Source: a virus. Taken from it: a stretch of DNA of 23,158 nt. Position numbers and translations under genes: made by a program. Where the stretch lies: IMG/VR virus record IMGVR_UViG_3300034093_001415, positions 1 through 23,158 of that record; one strand, 5' to 3'. The notes under the pieces were generated by a model. It had not been told where the DNA came from, did no database searches, and saw only the letters and a program-made list of their open reading frames with translations. This document shows positions 7,331 to 14,324 of the stretch, in pieces; position 1 is the stretch's first letter; each line of letters opens with the position of its first letter.

Positions 7331-7636
7331 TTAATTTAGGTCGTCGATCTCGTCACCAGCAACAACAATACCAGCCATCTTACGCATGCGATCTAGTTCA
7401 CCCGTTTCTTTCGTGTCTTGATCATCATATGCACTTGGCACACCCGCCACTTTCTTTAGCAGCTCGTGTTTCTGTTGCAGTGCAGGAACCATCACTGGCT
7501 CGTCATCTAGGTCTGGCTCATCTACCTCAACAGGAGTCATACGCTGTTGGGTCGAGTTTTGACTTAGGTCAGCACCTTGTCCTTGCTTTTGATCTAATAA
7601 GTCTGCGATGTCTCGCATGATGTCTGCTAATCTCAT
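7331..7636 (-). CDS. Small acidic conserved phage protein, probable virion-associated
   Basis: A 101-residue, very acidic protein. MRLADIMRDIADLLDQ forms an N-terminal amphipathic helix, a Gln/Asp-rich linker follows, and the segment VPALQQKHELLKKVAGVP (about 50-67) with DELDRMRKMAGI-like text near the end is familiar from small T4-like cyanophage proteins of unknown function. It sits directly upstream of the tail-fibre gene (12-base gap carrying that gene's AGGAG). No enzymatic motif is present. It may be an adaptor or assembly factor for the fibre (inference). Confidence 0.75.
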   Translation of the reverse strand: MRLADIMRDIADLLDQKQGQGADLSQNSTQQRMTPVEVDEPDLDDEPVMVPALQQKHELLKKVAGVPSAYDDQDTKETGELDRMRKMAGIVVAGDEIDDLN

Positions 7637-7654
7637 ATGTGTTCTCTCTTTTAA

Positions 7655-7720
7655 TTAACTCCAAGGCCGACCGTTGACCAAACCGCCCACATTGCCGATA
7701 TTAATTGTTTGTATAGTCAT
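7655..7720 (-). CDS. 21-aa mini-ORF sharing a motif with the LamG protein
   Basis: A 21-codon frame starts at 7720 with GAGAG seven bases upstream and ends at TAA. It encodes NIGNVGGLVNGRPWS at its C-terminus, nearly the same as NANVGGLVVGRPWT at about 126-139 of the LamG protein immediately upstream. Either it is a tiny expressed peptide or the stump of a second copy of the structural gene whose distal part was lost. Coding status is uncertain. Confidence 0.4.
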   Translation of the reverse strand: MTIQTINIGNVGGLVNGRPWS

Positions 7721-7738
7721 ATCACGCTCTCTTTAGTA

Positions 7739-7746
7739 TATTTACC
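7739..7746 (-). promoter_or_regulatory. Weak late-promoter-like GGTAAATA
   Basis: On the minus strand GGTAAATA shares the TAAATA core of the late elements elsewhere in the window. It lies in the gap after the LamG gene and about 18 bases before the mini-ORF start, and could drive the 7720-7331-5819 series. Two of eight bases differ from TATAAATA. Confidence 0.3.
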
Positions 7747-7751
7747 GTTTA

Positions 7752-8819
7752 TTAGATTCCAAATCTTGCTCGGTCTGCGTTGAAGAGCTGTGAAATTTGA
7801 CCAGCCGATAAATCCGTGTCATAAAGTCGAGCTATTGCTATGTTGCCAGTAAAATATCTTGCTGCGGCATCATCAAAAGCAATCTTTATATCGTCTAGAA
7901 CACTACTGGTATGACTGACGGTATTAGTGGCAGTAGTAATTCCACTTGCTTGACACAGATATGCTGTTGCTGATGTGCTGGTAACAGAAACAGCAACCAT
8001 ACACCAGGTCAAATCTGGTACGGTTAATCCACTTTGCCAATTATAAGTGGAAACAGTATTGTTCCAAGTATATCCAAGTTGATTGGACAGGTGAAAATCC
8101 ATTCCAGTAGTACTTGTTCCTCTGGAAAACAAAATACCATCATATTGGCCTTGATCTCCGTTTCTTCTTATCCATGCTACAAATGTTGCTGCCGTTACTG
8201 TAAGAGAACCTGTGCATTGAACATAATCATTAGTACCATCAAACACAATAGATCCGCCATTTGTGGCACTATAAGTTGGTCCGTTGGTCAATGTGCCATC
8301 ACGGCCATTCCCACTCAAATCAGTCCATGTGGTTCCTGAACCCGGATAACTAGAAGCGTTACCTGCATCTAGGTATAATACCGGATTGGCGGCGGGTACA
8401 GCCGTCCAAGGACGACCAACAACTAGGCCTCCTACATTGGCGTTGTCTACTACTGTGTTGCCGCTGTACAAGGTTGGTAGTTGTGTGGTATCTAGTGTTG
8501 CTCTAGTGTATCCGTCAACAGTTCTAGTTTTAGCAGCTATGGCTAATTTCTGTAACTGTCGTTCTTGCTTGCTGCCTGTTTGATTTGTGGTGCATAGGAC
8601 TGTGCCGCCATCTACTAGACCCAGCTGTGTTAGTGTGGTAGAGCTGTCGCCAAATGTTAGACTGCTTTTGCTGAAGTCATTCATAGTGCTGACAGTATAA
8701 TATTCTGTGGACAATACTTCGTCAGCGGCAATGGCAGTGATCAACTGATCTATGGTAACAGTTAGGTTAACAGTCACTGATCCCTTCTTTGATAATCCCC
8801 AATAGTTAATTGTTGCCAT
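7752..8819 (-). CDS. Structural protein with LamG/concanavalin-like C-terminal domain
   Basis: A 355-residue protein in two parts. Residues about 1-80 (KGSVTVNLTVTIDQLITAIA, then TLTQLGLVDGGTVLC) have the strand-helix-strand pattern and the closing L-x-D-G-G-T-V-L turn of a beta-grasp, ubiquitin-like fold (inference). SKQERQLQKLAIAAKTR (83-99) is a helix seen in T4-like virion proteins. Residues about 145-350 form a LamG-type jelly roll (NPVLYLDAGNASSYPGSG, WTDLSGNGRDGTL, SIVFDGTNDYVQ), a carbohydrate- or receptor-binding fold common in phage tip and fibre proteins. GGGAG precedes the ATG, and CATAAATA lies at 8837-8844. Probable host-surface recognition. Confidence 0.85.
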   Translation of the reverse strand: MATINYWGLSKKGSVTVNLTVTIDQLITAIAADEVLSTEYYTVSTMNDFSKSSLTFGDSSTTLTQLGLVDGGTVLCTTNQTGSKQERQLQKLAIAAKTRTVDGYTRATLDTTQLPTLYSGNTVVDNANVGGLVVGRPWTAVPAANPVLYLDAGNASSYPGSGTTWTDLSGNGRDGTLTNGPTYSATNGGSIVFDGTNDYVQCTGSLTVTAATFVAWIRRNGDQGQYDGILFSRGTSTTGMDFHLSNQLGYTWNNTVSTYNWQSGLTVPDLTWCMVAVSVTSTSATAYLCQASGITTATNTVSHTSSVLDDIKIAFDDAAARYFTGNIAIARLYDTDLSAGQISQLFNADRARFGI

Positions 8820-8836
8820 TATTACTCCCAGTCTAA

Positions 8837-8844
8837 TATTTATG
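8837..8844 (-). promoter_or_regulatory. Late-promoter-like CATAAATA before the LamG gene
   Basis: Minus-strand CATAAATA differs by one base from the T4 late consensus and gives a short leader containing GGGAG before the ATG at 8819. It overlaps the opposite element at 8843-8850. Confidence 0.5.
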
Positions 8845-8850
8845 TAAATA
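8843..8850 (+). promoter_or_regulatory. Late-promoter-like TGTAAATA before ALA synthase
   Basis: Plus-strand TGTAAATA ends seven bases before the ATG at 8858. With T4 late spacing the transcript would begin about two bases before the start codon, giving an almost leaderless message. No Shine-Dalgarno sequence or sigma70 promoter is visible for this gene. Confidence 0.4.
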
Positions 8851-8857
8851 GTTGACT

Positions 8858-10060
8858 ATGATCAATAAAGCTCCCTTTAATAATCTACTCAAAACACTCA
8901 AAGACACGGGCAAATACCGTGTGTTCAACGATATTATCCGTGAAAAGGGCAAGTTTCCTTCAGCCATGTGGTACGGGCCCTATAACATCAAGAGCATCAC
9001 AAACTGGTGCTCCAACGATTACTTGGGCATGGGGCAGCACAAAGTTGTGTTAGATGCCATGCACACCGCTCTAGACCACACAGGTGCGGGGTCAGGCGGT
9101 ACTAGAAACATAGCAGGTACCAGCCACTATCATGTGGCTCTAGAATACGAATTAGCCACCCTGCACAACAAGGCCCGAGCTCTGCTGTTCTCATCGGCCT
9201 ATGTGGCCAACGAATGGACACTGATCGCTCTAAGTAAAATCATACCCAACATACATTTTGTTTCGGATAGTGAGAACCACAACAGCCTAGTCATTGGCAT
9301 GGTTCACAGCCGAGCACCTAAAACAGTGTTCCGTCACAACGATCTCAATCACCTAGAAGATATATTAACCAGCATACAACTCACAGGCAATGTGCCCTGT
9401 ATTGTATTTGAATCAGTTTATAGTATGGATGGCGACGTAGGACACATCAAAGAAATCTGCGACCTAGCAGACAAGTATGGTGCTATGACCTACATCGATG
9501 AAGTACATGCGGTAGGACTCTATGGACCCCACGGTGGTGGAAAAGTTGAAGAGCTAGGGCTACAATCCCGTGTTGACATAGTCAACGGTACATTAGGGAA
9601 AGCCTATGGGGTCCAAGGTGGCTATATTGCTGCCGATGCTGAGGTAATCGACGCCATCCGTTCTGTAGCTGCTGGATTTATATTCACCACATCAATGAGC
9701 CCTGTGAGTTGTGCAGGAGCCCTAGCTGCGGTCAAGTACCTCAAAGACCACAACGAGATACGAGACAAACATCAAGAACGTGCTAGAAAGTTAAAGCATA
9801 GATTGGCTATAGCTGGTATACCGGCCATGGAATGCACTACTACACACATTGTACCTATTCTAGTAGGTGAAGCTGTGCGTTGTAAAGCCATCAGTGACGA
9901 ACTGTTAAACGAACACAACATCTATATCCAGCCAATCAACAGTCCCACAGTGGCCGTAGGCACGGAGCGGTTGCGTATTGCTCCCACTCCGTTCCACGAT
10001 GACGGTATGATTGAAGATCTAATTACAGCTCTTCAAGCATCATTTAATAAGACTTATTAA
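8858..10060 (+). CDS. hemA: 5-aminolevulinate synthase (EC 2.3.1.37)
   Basis: A 400-residue, full-length enzyme of the alpha-oxoamine synthase family (PLP fold type I) that condenses glycine and succinyl-CoA to 5-aminolevulinate, the first step of tetrapyrrole synthesis by the Shemin (C4) route. Assignment to ALA synthase rather than its relatives (KBL, BioF, serine palmitoyltransferase) rests on YRVFNDI (20-26), [12 protein letters not shown] (50-61), the substrate-binding GTRNI (81-85), [13 protein letters not shown] (136-148), [10 protein letters not shown] (158-167), [10 protein letters not shown] (184-193), YIDEVHAVG (212-220), GTLGKAYG with the PLP lysine Lys248, GFIFTTS (273-279), [17 protein letters not shown] (358-374). 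All expected active-site residues are present. The start is 8858, not the TTG at 8852. The 3' end overlaps the convergent phosphatase by four bases. It lies next to structural genes and has a late-type promoter. Confidence 0.96.
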   Translation: MINKAPFNNLLKTLKDTGKYRVFNDIIREKGKFPSAMWYGPYNIKSITNWCSNDYLGMGQHKVVLDAMHTALDHTGAGSGGTRNIAGTSHYHVALEYELATLHNKARALLFSSAYVANEWTLIALSKIIPNIHFVSDSENHNSLVIGMVHSRAPKTVFRHNDLNHLEDILTSIQLTGNVPCIVFESVYSMDGDVGHIKEICDLADKYGAMTYIDEVHAVGLYGPHGGGKVEELGLQSRVDIVNGTLGKAYGVQGGYIAADAEVIDAIRSVAAGFIFTTSMSPVSCAGALAAVKYLKDHNEIRDKHQERARKLKHRLAIAGIPAMECTTTHIVPILVGEAVRCKAISDELLNEHNIYIQPINSPTVAVGTERLRIAPTPFHDDGMIEDLITALQASFNKTY

Positions 10061-10719
10061 AGTATTGATTCTGCAAACGCTGCAAGGTCGTCAAACACTT
10101 TGGTCTTGCTCTTGATGTCTCGATAGGTCCACTTGTTTAAGTCTTTCTCTGTTTCCAGCCCGTAGCCAGTTCGTACTAGAATAGGTATTGCGCCAATTTT
10201 ATGTGCTGCTTTGAGATCAGACATTTTATCACCTACAAAGTATCCTTTGTTAAATTTAATATGTTTGATTTCATCTTCACATCGTTTGAACATTCCGACA
10301 TTTGGTTTAGCAAATACGTCACTTTTTAAATTAGTGTTGCTGTAAAATAATCCGTCTATACTAAGGCATCCTGCTTGACCTAATAATCGAAACATATGTT
10401 CATGTGTACGTTCAACATCGGCTGACGTATACAATCCTTTGCTAATTCCAGACTGGTTAGTGATAACAACAATCTTGTGACCCGCTCTACGCAGTTTAGC
10501 CATGGCTTCTAGACTACCAGGTATTGGTTCGAAATCTTCTGGACGAAAGGTGTATGTTCCGCGATCAACATTAATAACCCCATCTCGGTCTAGGCCTATA
10601 ACACACTTAGGGGCAATGTTTATACTATCGTAGAACGGTATTCCTTCAACACTAGAACCCAGGTCCTGTACCGGCGGGACATCAGTGGTCCATTTAATCT
10701 TAGACGACTGGTTTTGCAT
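10057..10719 (-). CDS. HAD-IIIA phosphatase, GmhB/HisB-like without the zinc loop
   Basis: I start at 10719 (220 residues), because the longer frame to 10782 overlaps the cupin gene far more. HAD motifs: [10 protein letters not shown] (Asp44, Asp46), VVITNQSGI (Thr87, Asn88), Lys138 in FAKPNVGMF, and [10 protein letters not shown] (Asp164, Asp168). The spacing and the [15 protein letters not shown] segment match D-glycero-D-manno-heptose-1,7-bisphosphate phosphatase (GmhB) and the HisB phosphatase domain. The usual cysteine/histidine zinc-binding loop before the lysine is missing (here [15 protein letters not shown]), so substrate range may differ. About 38 extra N-terminal residues are of unknown role. 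It follows a cupin gene in the ClpP operon; a sugar-phosphate role, perhaps in surface polysaccharide, is inferred. Confidence 0.87.
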   Translation of the reverse strand: MQNQSSKIKWTTDVPPVQDLGSSVEGIPFYDSINIAPKCVIGLDRDGVINVDRGTYTFRPEDFEPIPGSLEAMAKLRRAGHKIVVITNQSGISKGLYTSADVERTHEHMFRLLGQAGCLSIDGLFYSNTNLKSDVFAKPNVGMFKRCEDEIKHIKFNKGYFVGDKMSDLKAAHKIGAIPILVRTGYGLETEKDLNKWTYRDIKSKTKVFDDLAAFAESIL

Positions 10720-11083
10720 TTTGAGTATCACCGGGGGCCAGTCTGAAACGATCTTCGATGTAGTCAGCAGTACCAACTTCAAATATCACACTATTGGCCA
10801 CCAAGGCTTCGATCTGATGCGGCCCAAGAGCTCCGAAGTCTGCGGTTTTGCCTTCTTCTAGAATAGCTTCCTTGGTTTCACCTGTGGCTACATCAATGTA
10901 AGTGACTCGAAACTTGCCAGCGTTGATGAACCAACTCTTGTATTTTTCTTTGTGAAATACCAAACTGGTCTTGGCTCCTGCACGATCGAACACCAAAAGT
11001 TTTCCACAGTATTTGTCGTTGTTGGCAAACACCAATTCGAATCCCCACCCTTTGTCTATCTTGCCTAATGTCTGTAAGTTCAT
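10700..11083 (-). CDS. Cupin-domain protein, mannose-6-phosphate isomerase-like
   Basis: A 127-residue single-domain cupin. [20 protein letters not shown] (11-30) matches the KPWG-E-x entry of type II mannose-6-phosphate isomerase cupins. Putative metal ligands are His44 and Glu46 ([16 protein letters not shown]) and His89 ([11 protein letters not shown]); the second histidine of the usual HxH is replaced by glutamate. T4-like cyanophages carry similar small cupins annotated as phosphomannose isomerase-like. The ATG overlaps the ClpP stop as ATGA and the 3' end overlaps the phosphatase by 20 bases, so the three are an operon. Sugar-phosphate isomerisation or epimerisation is plausible; substrate unknown. 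Confidence 0.82.
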   Translation of the reverse strand: MNLQTLGKIDKGWGFELVFANNDKYCGKLLVFDRAGAKTSLVFHKEKYKSWFINAGKFRVTYIDVATGETKEAILEEGKTADFGALGPHQIEALVANSVIFEVGTADYIEDRFRLAPGDTQNAKPVV

Positions 11084-11667
11084 GGTCGTCTCTCAATTAT
11101 TTTATCTACTAGGCCGTAGGCCAATGCTTCTTCTGCACTCATGAATGTGTCACGATCCATGTCACGCTCGAAGTCTTGATAGGTCTTGCCTGCGGTATTG
11201 TGTTTGACATAGAGTTTGGTTAAGATGTCTTTCATCTTGGTGATCTCTTTGTACTGTATTTCAATGTCGCTTTGCATGCCACGAGCTCCACCTGAAGGCT
11301 GATGGATCATATGACGAGCATAGGGCAACATATGACGTTTGCCTGCTGCTCCTGCTTGTGCTAGAAAGCTGCCCATACTACAGGCCTGTCCCATAACATA
11401 GGTAGCAACAGGACAACGAATGAACTGCATGGTATCATAGATGCTCATACCAGCTGTGATAACACCACCCGGGCTATTGATAAACATGCTGATCTCCTTG
11501 TCTGGATTCTCACTTTCTAAAAACAGCAATTGGGCTACAATTAGATTGGCCATATGATCTTCCACAGGACCATTCAGCATGATAATGCGCTCTTTGAGCA
11601 AACGGCTAAAAATATCATAGGCCCGCTCGCCTTTGCTTGTGGATTCAACTACCATTGGTACTAACAT
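11080..11667 (-). CDS. clpP: ATP-dependent Clp protease proteolytic subunit
   Basis: A 195-residue ClpP, the serine peptidase that forms a tetradecameric chamber and works with AAA+ unfoldases (ClpA/ClpX). The triad is Ser97 (GQACSMGSF), His122 (MIHQPSGG) and Asp171 (DRDTFMS), and [19 protein letters not shown] and [20 protein letters not shown] are nearly identical to bacterial ClpP. I place the start at 11667 ([10 protein letters not shown]), preceded by AAAGGAAATCT, rather than 11685. This aligns with the mature N-terminus of E. coli ClpP, so the propeptide is absent. It heads the ClpP-cupin-phosphatase operon from a consensus promoter. No Clp ATPase is seen here, so it would depend on host or distant phage partners. 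Confidence 0.96.
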   Translation of the reverse strand: MLVPMVVESTSKGERAYDIFSRLLKERIIMLNGPVEDHMANLIVAQLLFLESENPDKEISMFINSPGGVITAGMSIYDTMQFIRCPVATYVMGQACSMGSFLAQAGAAGKRHMLPYARHMIHQPSGGARGMQSDIEIQYKEITKMKDILTKLYVKHNTAGKTYQDFERDMDRDTFMSAEEALAYGLVDKIIERRP

Positions 11668-11691
11668 AGATTTCCTTTTGTACAAAATTAA

Positions 11692-11720
11692 AGTATAGCG
11701 TGTTTAATAATTATTGTCAA
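11692..11720 (-). promoter_or_regulatory. sigma70-type promoter of the ClpP operon
   Basis: On the minus strand TTGACA (11715-11720), 17-base spacer, TATACT (11692-11697), about 25 bases before the ClpP start with AAGGAA between. It is divergent from the HNH promoter a few bases away. Confidence 0.85.
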
Positions 11721-11725
11721 GGCTC

Positions 11726-11754
11726 TTGTTTTCTTTGTAATCTGAGCATATAAT
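11726..11754 (+). promoter_or_regulatory. sigma70-type promoter of the HNH gene
   Basis: TTGTTT (11726-11731), 17-base spacer, TATAAT (11749-11754), leaving a leader of about 26 bases before 11787. There is no strong Shine-Dalgarno sequence. Confidence 0.6.
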
Positions 11755-11786
11755 AGTCGTGTAATCAATACGCAGTTAAATACACG

Positions 11787-12299
11787 ATGAGCACCCTTTT
11801 ATTAAACGCAGACATGCAACCTGTAAGCCTATTACCTTTGAGTGTGGTAGATTGGCAGGAAGCCATACGGTACATGGTTCTGGACAAGGTCAAAGTTTTG
11901 GAATGGCACGAAGATTGGATAGTCCACAGTGCCAGATGGCAGACTCGCGTGCCTGCTGTGATCATGTTGAACACCTATCAAAAACCCAAGCACACTATGA
12001 GGTTAAGCAAACGCAATATATTTCTGCGTGATGCCTACACCTGCCAATACTGTGGCACAAATGTCACAGAAACCAATGCCACTTTGGATCATGTGCATCC
12101 TGTGAGCTTGGGCGGCAAGACCACTTGGGAAAACTCCACCACGGCCTGCAAGCACTGTAACTATCGCAAGGCAGCTCATGTGGGCAAGATGAAACCAAAG
12201 ATCGCTCCTTACAAGCCTACCTTTTGGGATCTAGTTGCCAAACGCAGGGTCAGAGGGTATCACATAGGCCATCCCAGCTGGGCAGACTATTTAGGATAA
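11787..12299 (+). CDS. HNH endonuclease
   Basis: A 170-residue protein. The C-terminal half is a zinc-stabilised HNH (beta-beta-alpha-metal) nuclease: CQYC (Cys86/89), LDHVHPVSLGG (Asp101, His102, His104), WENSTTACKHCNYRKA (Asn116, Cys121/124, Asn125). The first 70 residues (LLLNADMQPVSLLPLSVVDW onward) match the conserved N-terminal extension of a widespread bacterial/phage McrA-like HNH family, so it is probably not an inserted homing enzyme in a host gene. It would nick or cut DNA; possible roles are packaging support, host DNA attack or mobility (inference). It lies alone between the divergent ClpP operon and the ligase promoter. Confidence 0.93.
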   Translation: MSTLLLNADMQPVSLLPLSVVDWQEAIRYMVLDKVKVLEWHEDWIVHSARWQTRVPAVIMLNTYQKPKHTMRLSKRNIFLRDAYTCQYCGTNVTETNATLDHVHPVSLGGKTTWENSTTACKHCNYRKAAHVGKMKPKIAPYKPTFWDLVAKRRVRGYHIGHPSWADYLG

Positions 12300-12316
12300 T
12301 CAATCCAAAATATCAG

Positions 12317-12345
12317 TTGACAACTCCACAGTTCGATGCTATAAT
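12317..12345 (+). promoter_or_regulatory. Consensus extended -10 promoter of the ligase operon
   Basis: TTGACA (12317-12322), 17-base spacer ending in TGC, TATAAT (12340-12345). It starts the long run of coupled plus-strand genes to 16646. Confidence 0.9.
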
Positions 12346-12375
12346 ATTAGCATTACAACAGACTAGGAGCAGACA

Positions 12376-13689
12376 GTGAGAACACAGCCCGAAACAATCA
12401 TTGCCAAACTTGAAGCAGACAACAGCCGTTTGGCCAAAGAAGCTGTTCTTGCAGAAGCAATGACAGAAGGCCTAGACGAATTCTTTGAAGGAGTTCGCTG
12501 GTGCTTGGACAAACTGCATACCTTTGGTGTCAAGCAGGTTCCAGAGAGCGACACAGACGGGCAAGGCCTGAGCTGGACCAACTTCTCAGAATTGGCAGAT
12601 GCTCTGTATCGCAGAACACTCACAGGACACGCCGCACGTGATGCTATTAAATTGGCCATGGATGTGGCTACCAAAGCACAATGGAATGGGTTCTATCGTA
12701 GGATCCTTATCAAAGATCTTCGCTGTGGTGTTTCAGAAAAGACTGTGAACACCGTGGCTAAAAAGAGCAAGAAGCCTGAATATGCTGTGCCTGTATTTGA
12801 ATGCATGCTGGCACATGATGGCGCCAACCACGAAGGCAAGATCACAGGCAAGAAACTGGTTGAGCCCAAGCTGGATGGTGTGCGTGTGTTGACTGTGGTA
12901 GACTACGAAAGCCGTATGGTTACCATGTACACTCGCAATGGCAAAGAACTGGTCAACTTTCCGCACATTGTCAAGGCCTTTGAAGACAACATGGACAATT
13001 GGGGCCGTAGTTATGTGTTTGATGGTGAAGTAGTTAGCTCTAGCTTCCAGGCCCTGATGAAAGAAGTGCATCGCAAGGAAAACGTACAGGCACAGGATGC
13101 TCGACTCATGCTGTTTGATATCGTGCCTTTGACTGAGTTCAAAGCAGGAGCCAGTGTAATGGGCCAGAAGCGCCGCAGTGCATTCCTACGTGAGAACTTT
13201 TCCAAACTGTTTGCAGACTCAGGTTGCATTGATATTATTGTACAACGAGAGTTTGATCTAGATGTGTTCACAGATGAAATCGAGTTCAAAGACTACAACA
13301 AGCAGGCTGTGGCTGAGGGATTTGAGGGCATTATGATCAAAGATCCCAACGGCAAGTGGGAAGGCAAGCGAAGCGTGGCTTGGCTCAAACAAAAGCCTTT
13401 TATTGAAGTCAGCCTTGCTGTGATTGAAACAGAAGAAGGCACAGGCCGTAATGTAGGCAAGATGGGTGCTTTGGTCTGTGAGGGCACAGAAGACGGCAAG
13501 CTGATCAAAGTAAACGTGGGCTCTGGCTTTACGGACAAGGACCGTGACGAGTTTTGGCAGTGTAAGGTAGACGGACAGGTGATTGAAGTCAGAGCAGATG
13601 CTATCACACAGAATCAAGACGGCACCTACAGTCTACGCTTTCCACGCTTTATGCGATTCCGTGGCTTCAAAGCAGGAGAAAAGATTTGA
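12376..13689 (+). CDS. ATP-dependent DNA ligase (T4 gp30-like)
   Basis: A 437-residue nucleotidyltransferase ligase that seals nicks by adenylating a lysine. Motif I is EPKLDGVRV with Lys165 as the AMP acceptor, motif III is YVFDGEVV (213-220), motif IV is EGFEGIMIKD (314-323), motif V is WLKQKP (336-341). An OB-fold follows (about 345-437). The N-terminal about 150 residues are a helical DNA-binding region as in T4 gp30, which is only slightly longer (487). The start is GTG with AGGAG seven bases upstream. It is first in an operon from a strong promoter, consistent with early/middle expression for replication and repair, and overlaps the next gene by four bases. Confidence 0.95.
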   Translation: MRTQPETIIAKLEADNSRLAKEAVLAEAMTEGLDEFFEGVRWCLDKLHTFGVKQVPESDTDGQGLSWTNFSELADALYRRTLTGHAARDAIKLAMDVATKAQWNGFYRRILIKDLRCGVSEKTVNTVAKKSKKPEYAVPVFECMLAHDGANHEGKITGKKLVEPKLDGVRVLTVVDYESRMVTMYTRNGKELVNFPHIVKAFEDNMDNWGRSYVFDGEVVSSSFQALMKEVHRKENVQAQDARLMLFDIVPLTEFKAGASVMGQKRRSAFLRENFSKLFADSGCIDIIVQREFDLDVFTDEIEFKDYNKQAVAEGFEGIMIKDPNGKWEGKRSVAWLKQKPFIEVSLAVIETEEGTGRNVGKMGALVCEGTEDGKLIKVNVGSGFTDKDRDEFWQCKVDGQVIEVRADAITQNQDGTYSLRFPRFMRFRGFKAGEKI

Positions 13690-13871
13690 ACTTGCTAGAA
13701 CTTAAACAACAGGCTGGCATACAAGATAATCCGGATCAAGAAGGCCTAGACTTGTTCGCCGATTTGATTGTGCAGGAATGCGGTGTAGCATTGAGTCCTA
13801 TGTTGCGTGATATGATCAGCCGTGGGCGGGCTGTGGAGTTGATTAAGAAACATTTTGGAGTTGAACTATGA
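13686..13871 (+). CDS. Small FGVE-ending phage protein, copy 1
   Basis: A 61-residue helical protein with a TTG start supported by AGGAG seven bases upstream, overlapping the ligase stop. LDLFADLIVQECG in the middle and LIKKHFGVEL at the end match the two paralogues at 14085 and 14321 (FAELIIQEC/IKKHFGVEE and FAELIVKEC/IKQQFGVEE). This is a family I know from many T4-like phages as tandem small hypothetical genes; function unknown. Its last codons contain GGAGTTGAA, which is also the Shine-Dalgarno sequence for the next gene (ATGA overlap). Confidence 0.8.
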   Translation: MNLLELKQQAGIQDNPDQEGLDLFADLIVQECGVALSPMLRDMISRGRAVELIKKHFGVEL

Positions 13872-13987
13872 CACAGAACGATTTGGTATTACTAATGTGT
13901 CTAGCAATTGGATGGCTACAGGGTCTGTATATTGGATGGTTACTGTGGCGTAGACCACAATTGAAATATCACGGAGTTGAAGAATGA
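13868..13987 (+). CDS. 39-aa single-pass membrane peptide
   Basis: Thirty-nine residues: a short polar N-terminus, a hydrophobic span (about 6-26, LVLLMCLAIGWLQGLYIGWL) and a basic turn WRRP, indicating one membrane helix with a cytoplasmic C-terminus. It overlaps both neighbours by ATGA and has GGAG upstream. Its end (HGVEE) is unlike the rest of the FGVE family but shares the same 15-base junction GGAGTTGAAGAATGA. Function unknown. Confidence 0.7.
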   Translation: MTQNDLVLLMCLAIGWLQGLYIGWLLWRRPQLKYHGVEE

Positions 13988-14088
13988 AATGGCCCACTGC
14001 AAGACTCTATTGCCCAAACTGCTTTGATCGCTTTAGTCGCATACGAATACTAGGCCTATGGTATTCAAAACATAAGTGCTCTCTATGA
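13984..14088 (+). CDS. 34-aa cysteine-containing peptide
   Basis: Thirty-four residues with CPNC (10-13) and a later His-Lys-Cys (30-32), resembling half a zinc ribbon; too short to assign. The start overlaps the previous stop as ATGA with GGAG upstream, and the stop overlaps the next ATG in the same way. The perfect coupling argues that it is translated. Confidence 0.6.
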   Translation: MKWPTARLYCPNCFDRFSRIRILGLWYSKHKCSL

Positions 14089-14324
14089 ACGAACGAATTC
14101 GACAACTTTGGTCACAGGCTGGTGGTCATTATGATAGTGGCAATCAGCACACTTGGCCACAATATACGATTGACGATCCTAAAAAGTTCGCCGAGTTGAT
14201 AATTCAGGAATGTTTTCAGGCGTGTATGAACGAAGGGGCATCATACGAAGAAAAAGCAGCGGGAGCGTATCAAAGCAATTTATATGTTACTGCGATTAAA
14301 AAACATTTCGGAGTTGAAGAATGA
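14085..14324 (+). CDS. Small FGVE-ending phage protein, copy 2
   Basis: A 79-residue protein. I use the ATG at 14085 (MNERIRQLWSQAGG) because it overlaps the previous stop as ATGA; the GTG at 14076 adds only three residues. The layout is MNERIRQL-x-QAG, variable aromatic region, KKFAELIIQECFQAC (33-47), variable region, IKKHFGVEE. It is paralogous to 13686 and 14321. The family has conserved ends and a variable middle and is common in T4-like phage small-gene arrays; role unknown. Confidence 0.8.
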   Translation: MNERIRQLWSQAGGHYDSGNQHTWPQYTIDDPKKFAELIIQECFQACMNEGASYEEKAAGAYQSNLYVTAIKKHFGVEE

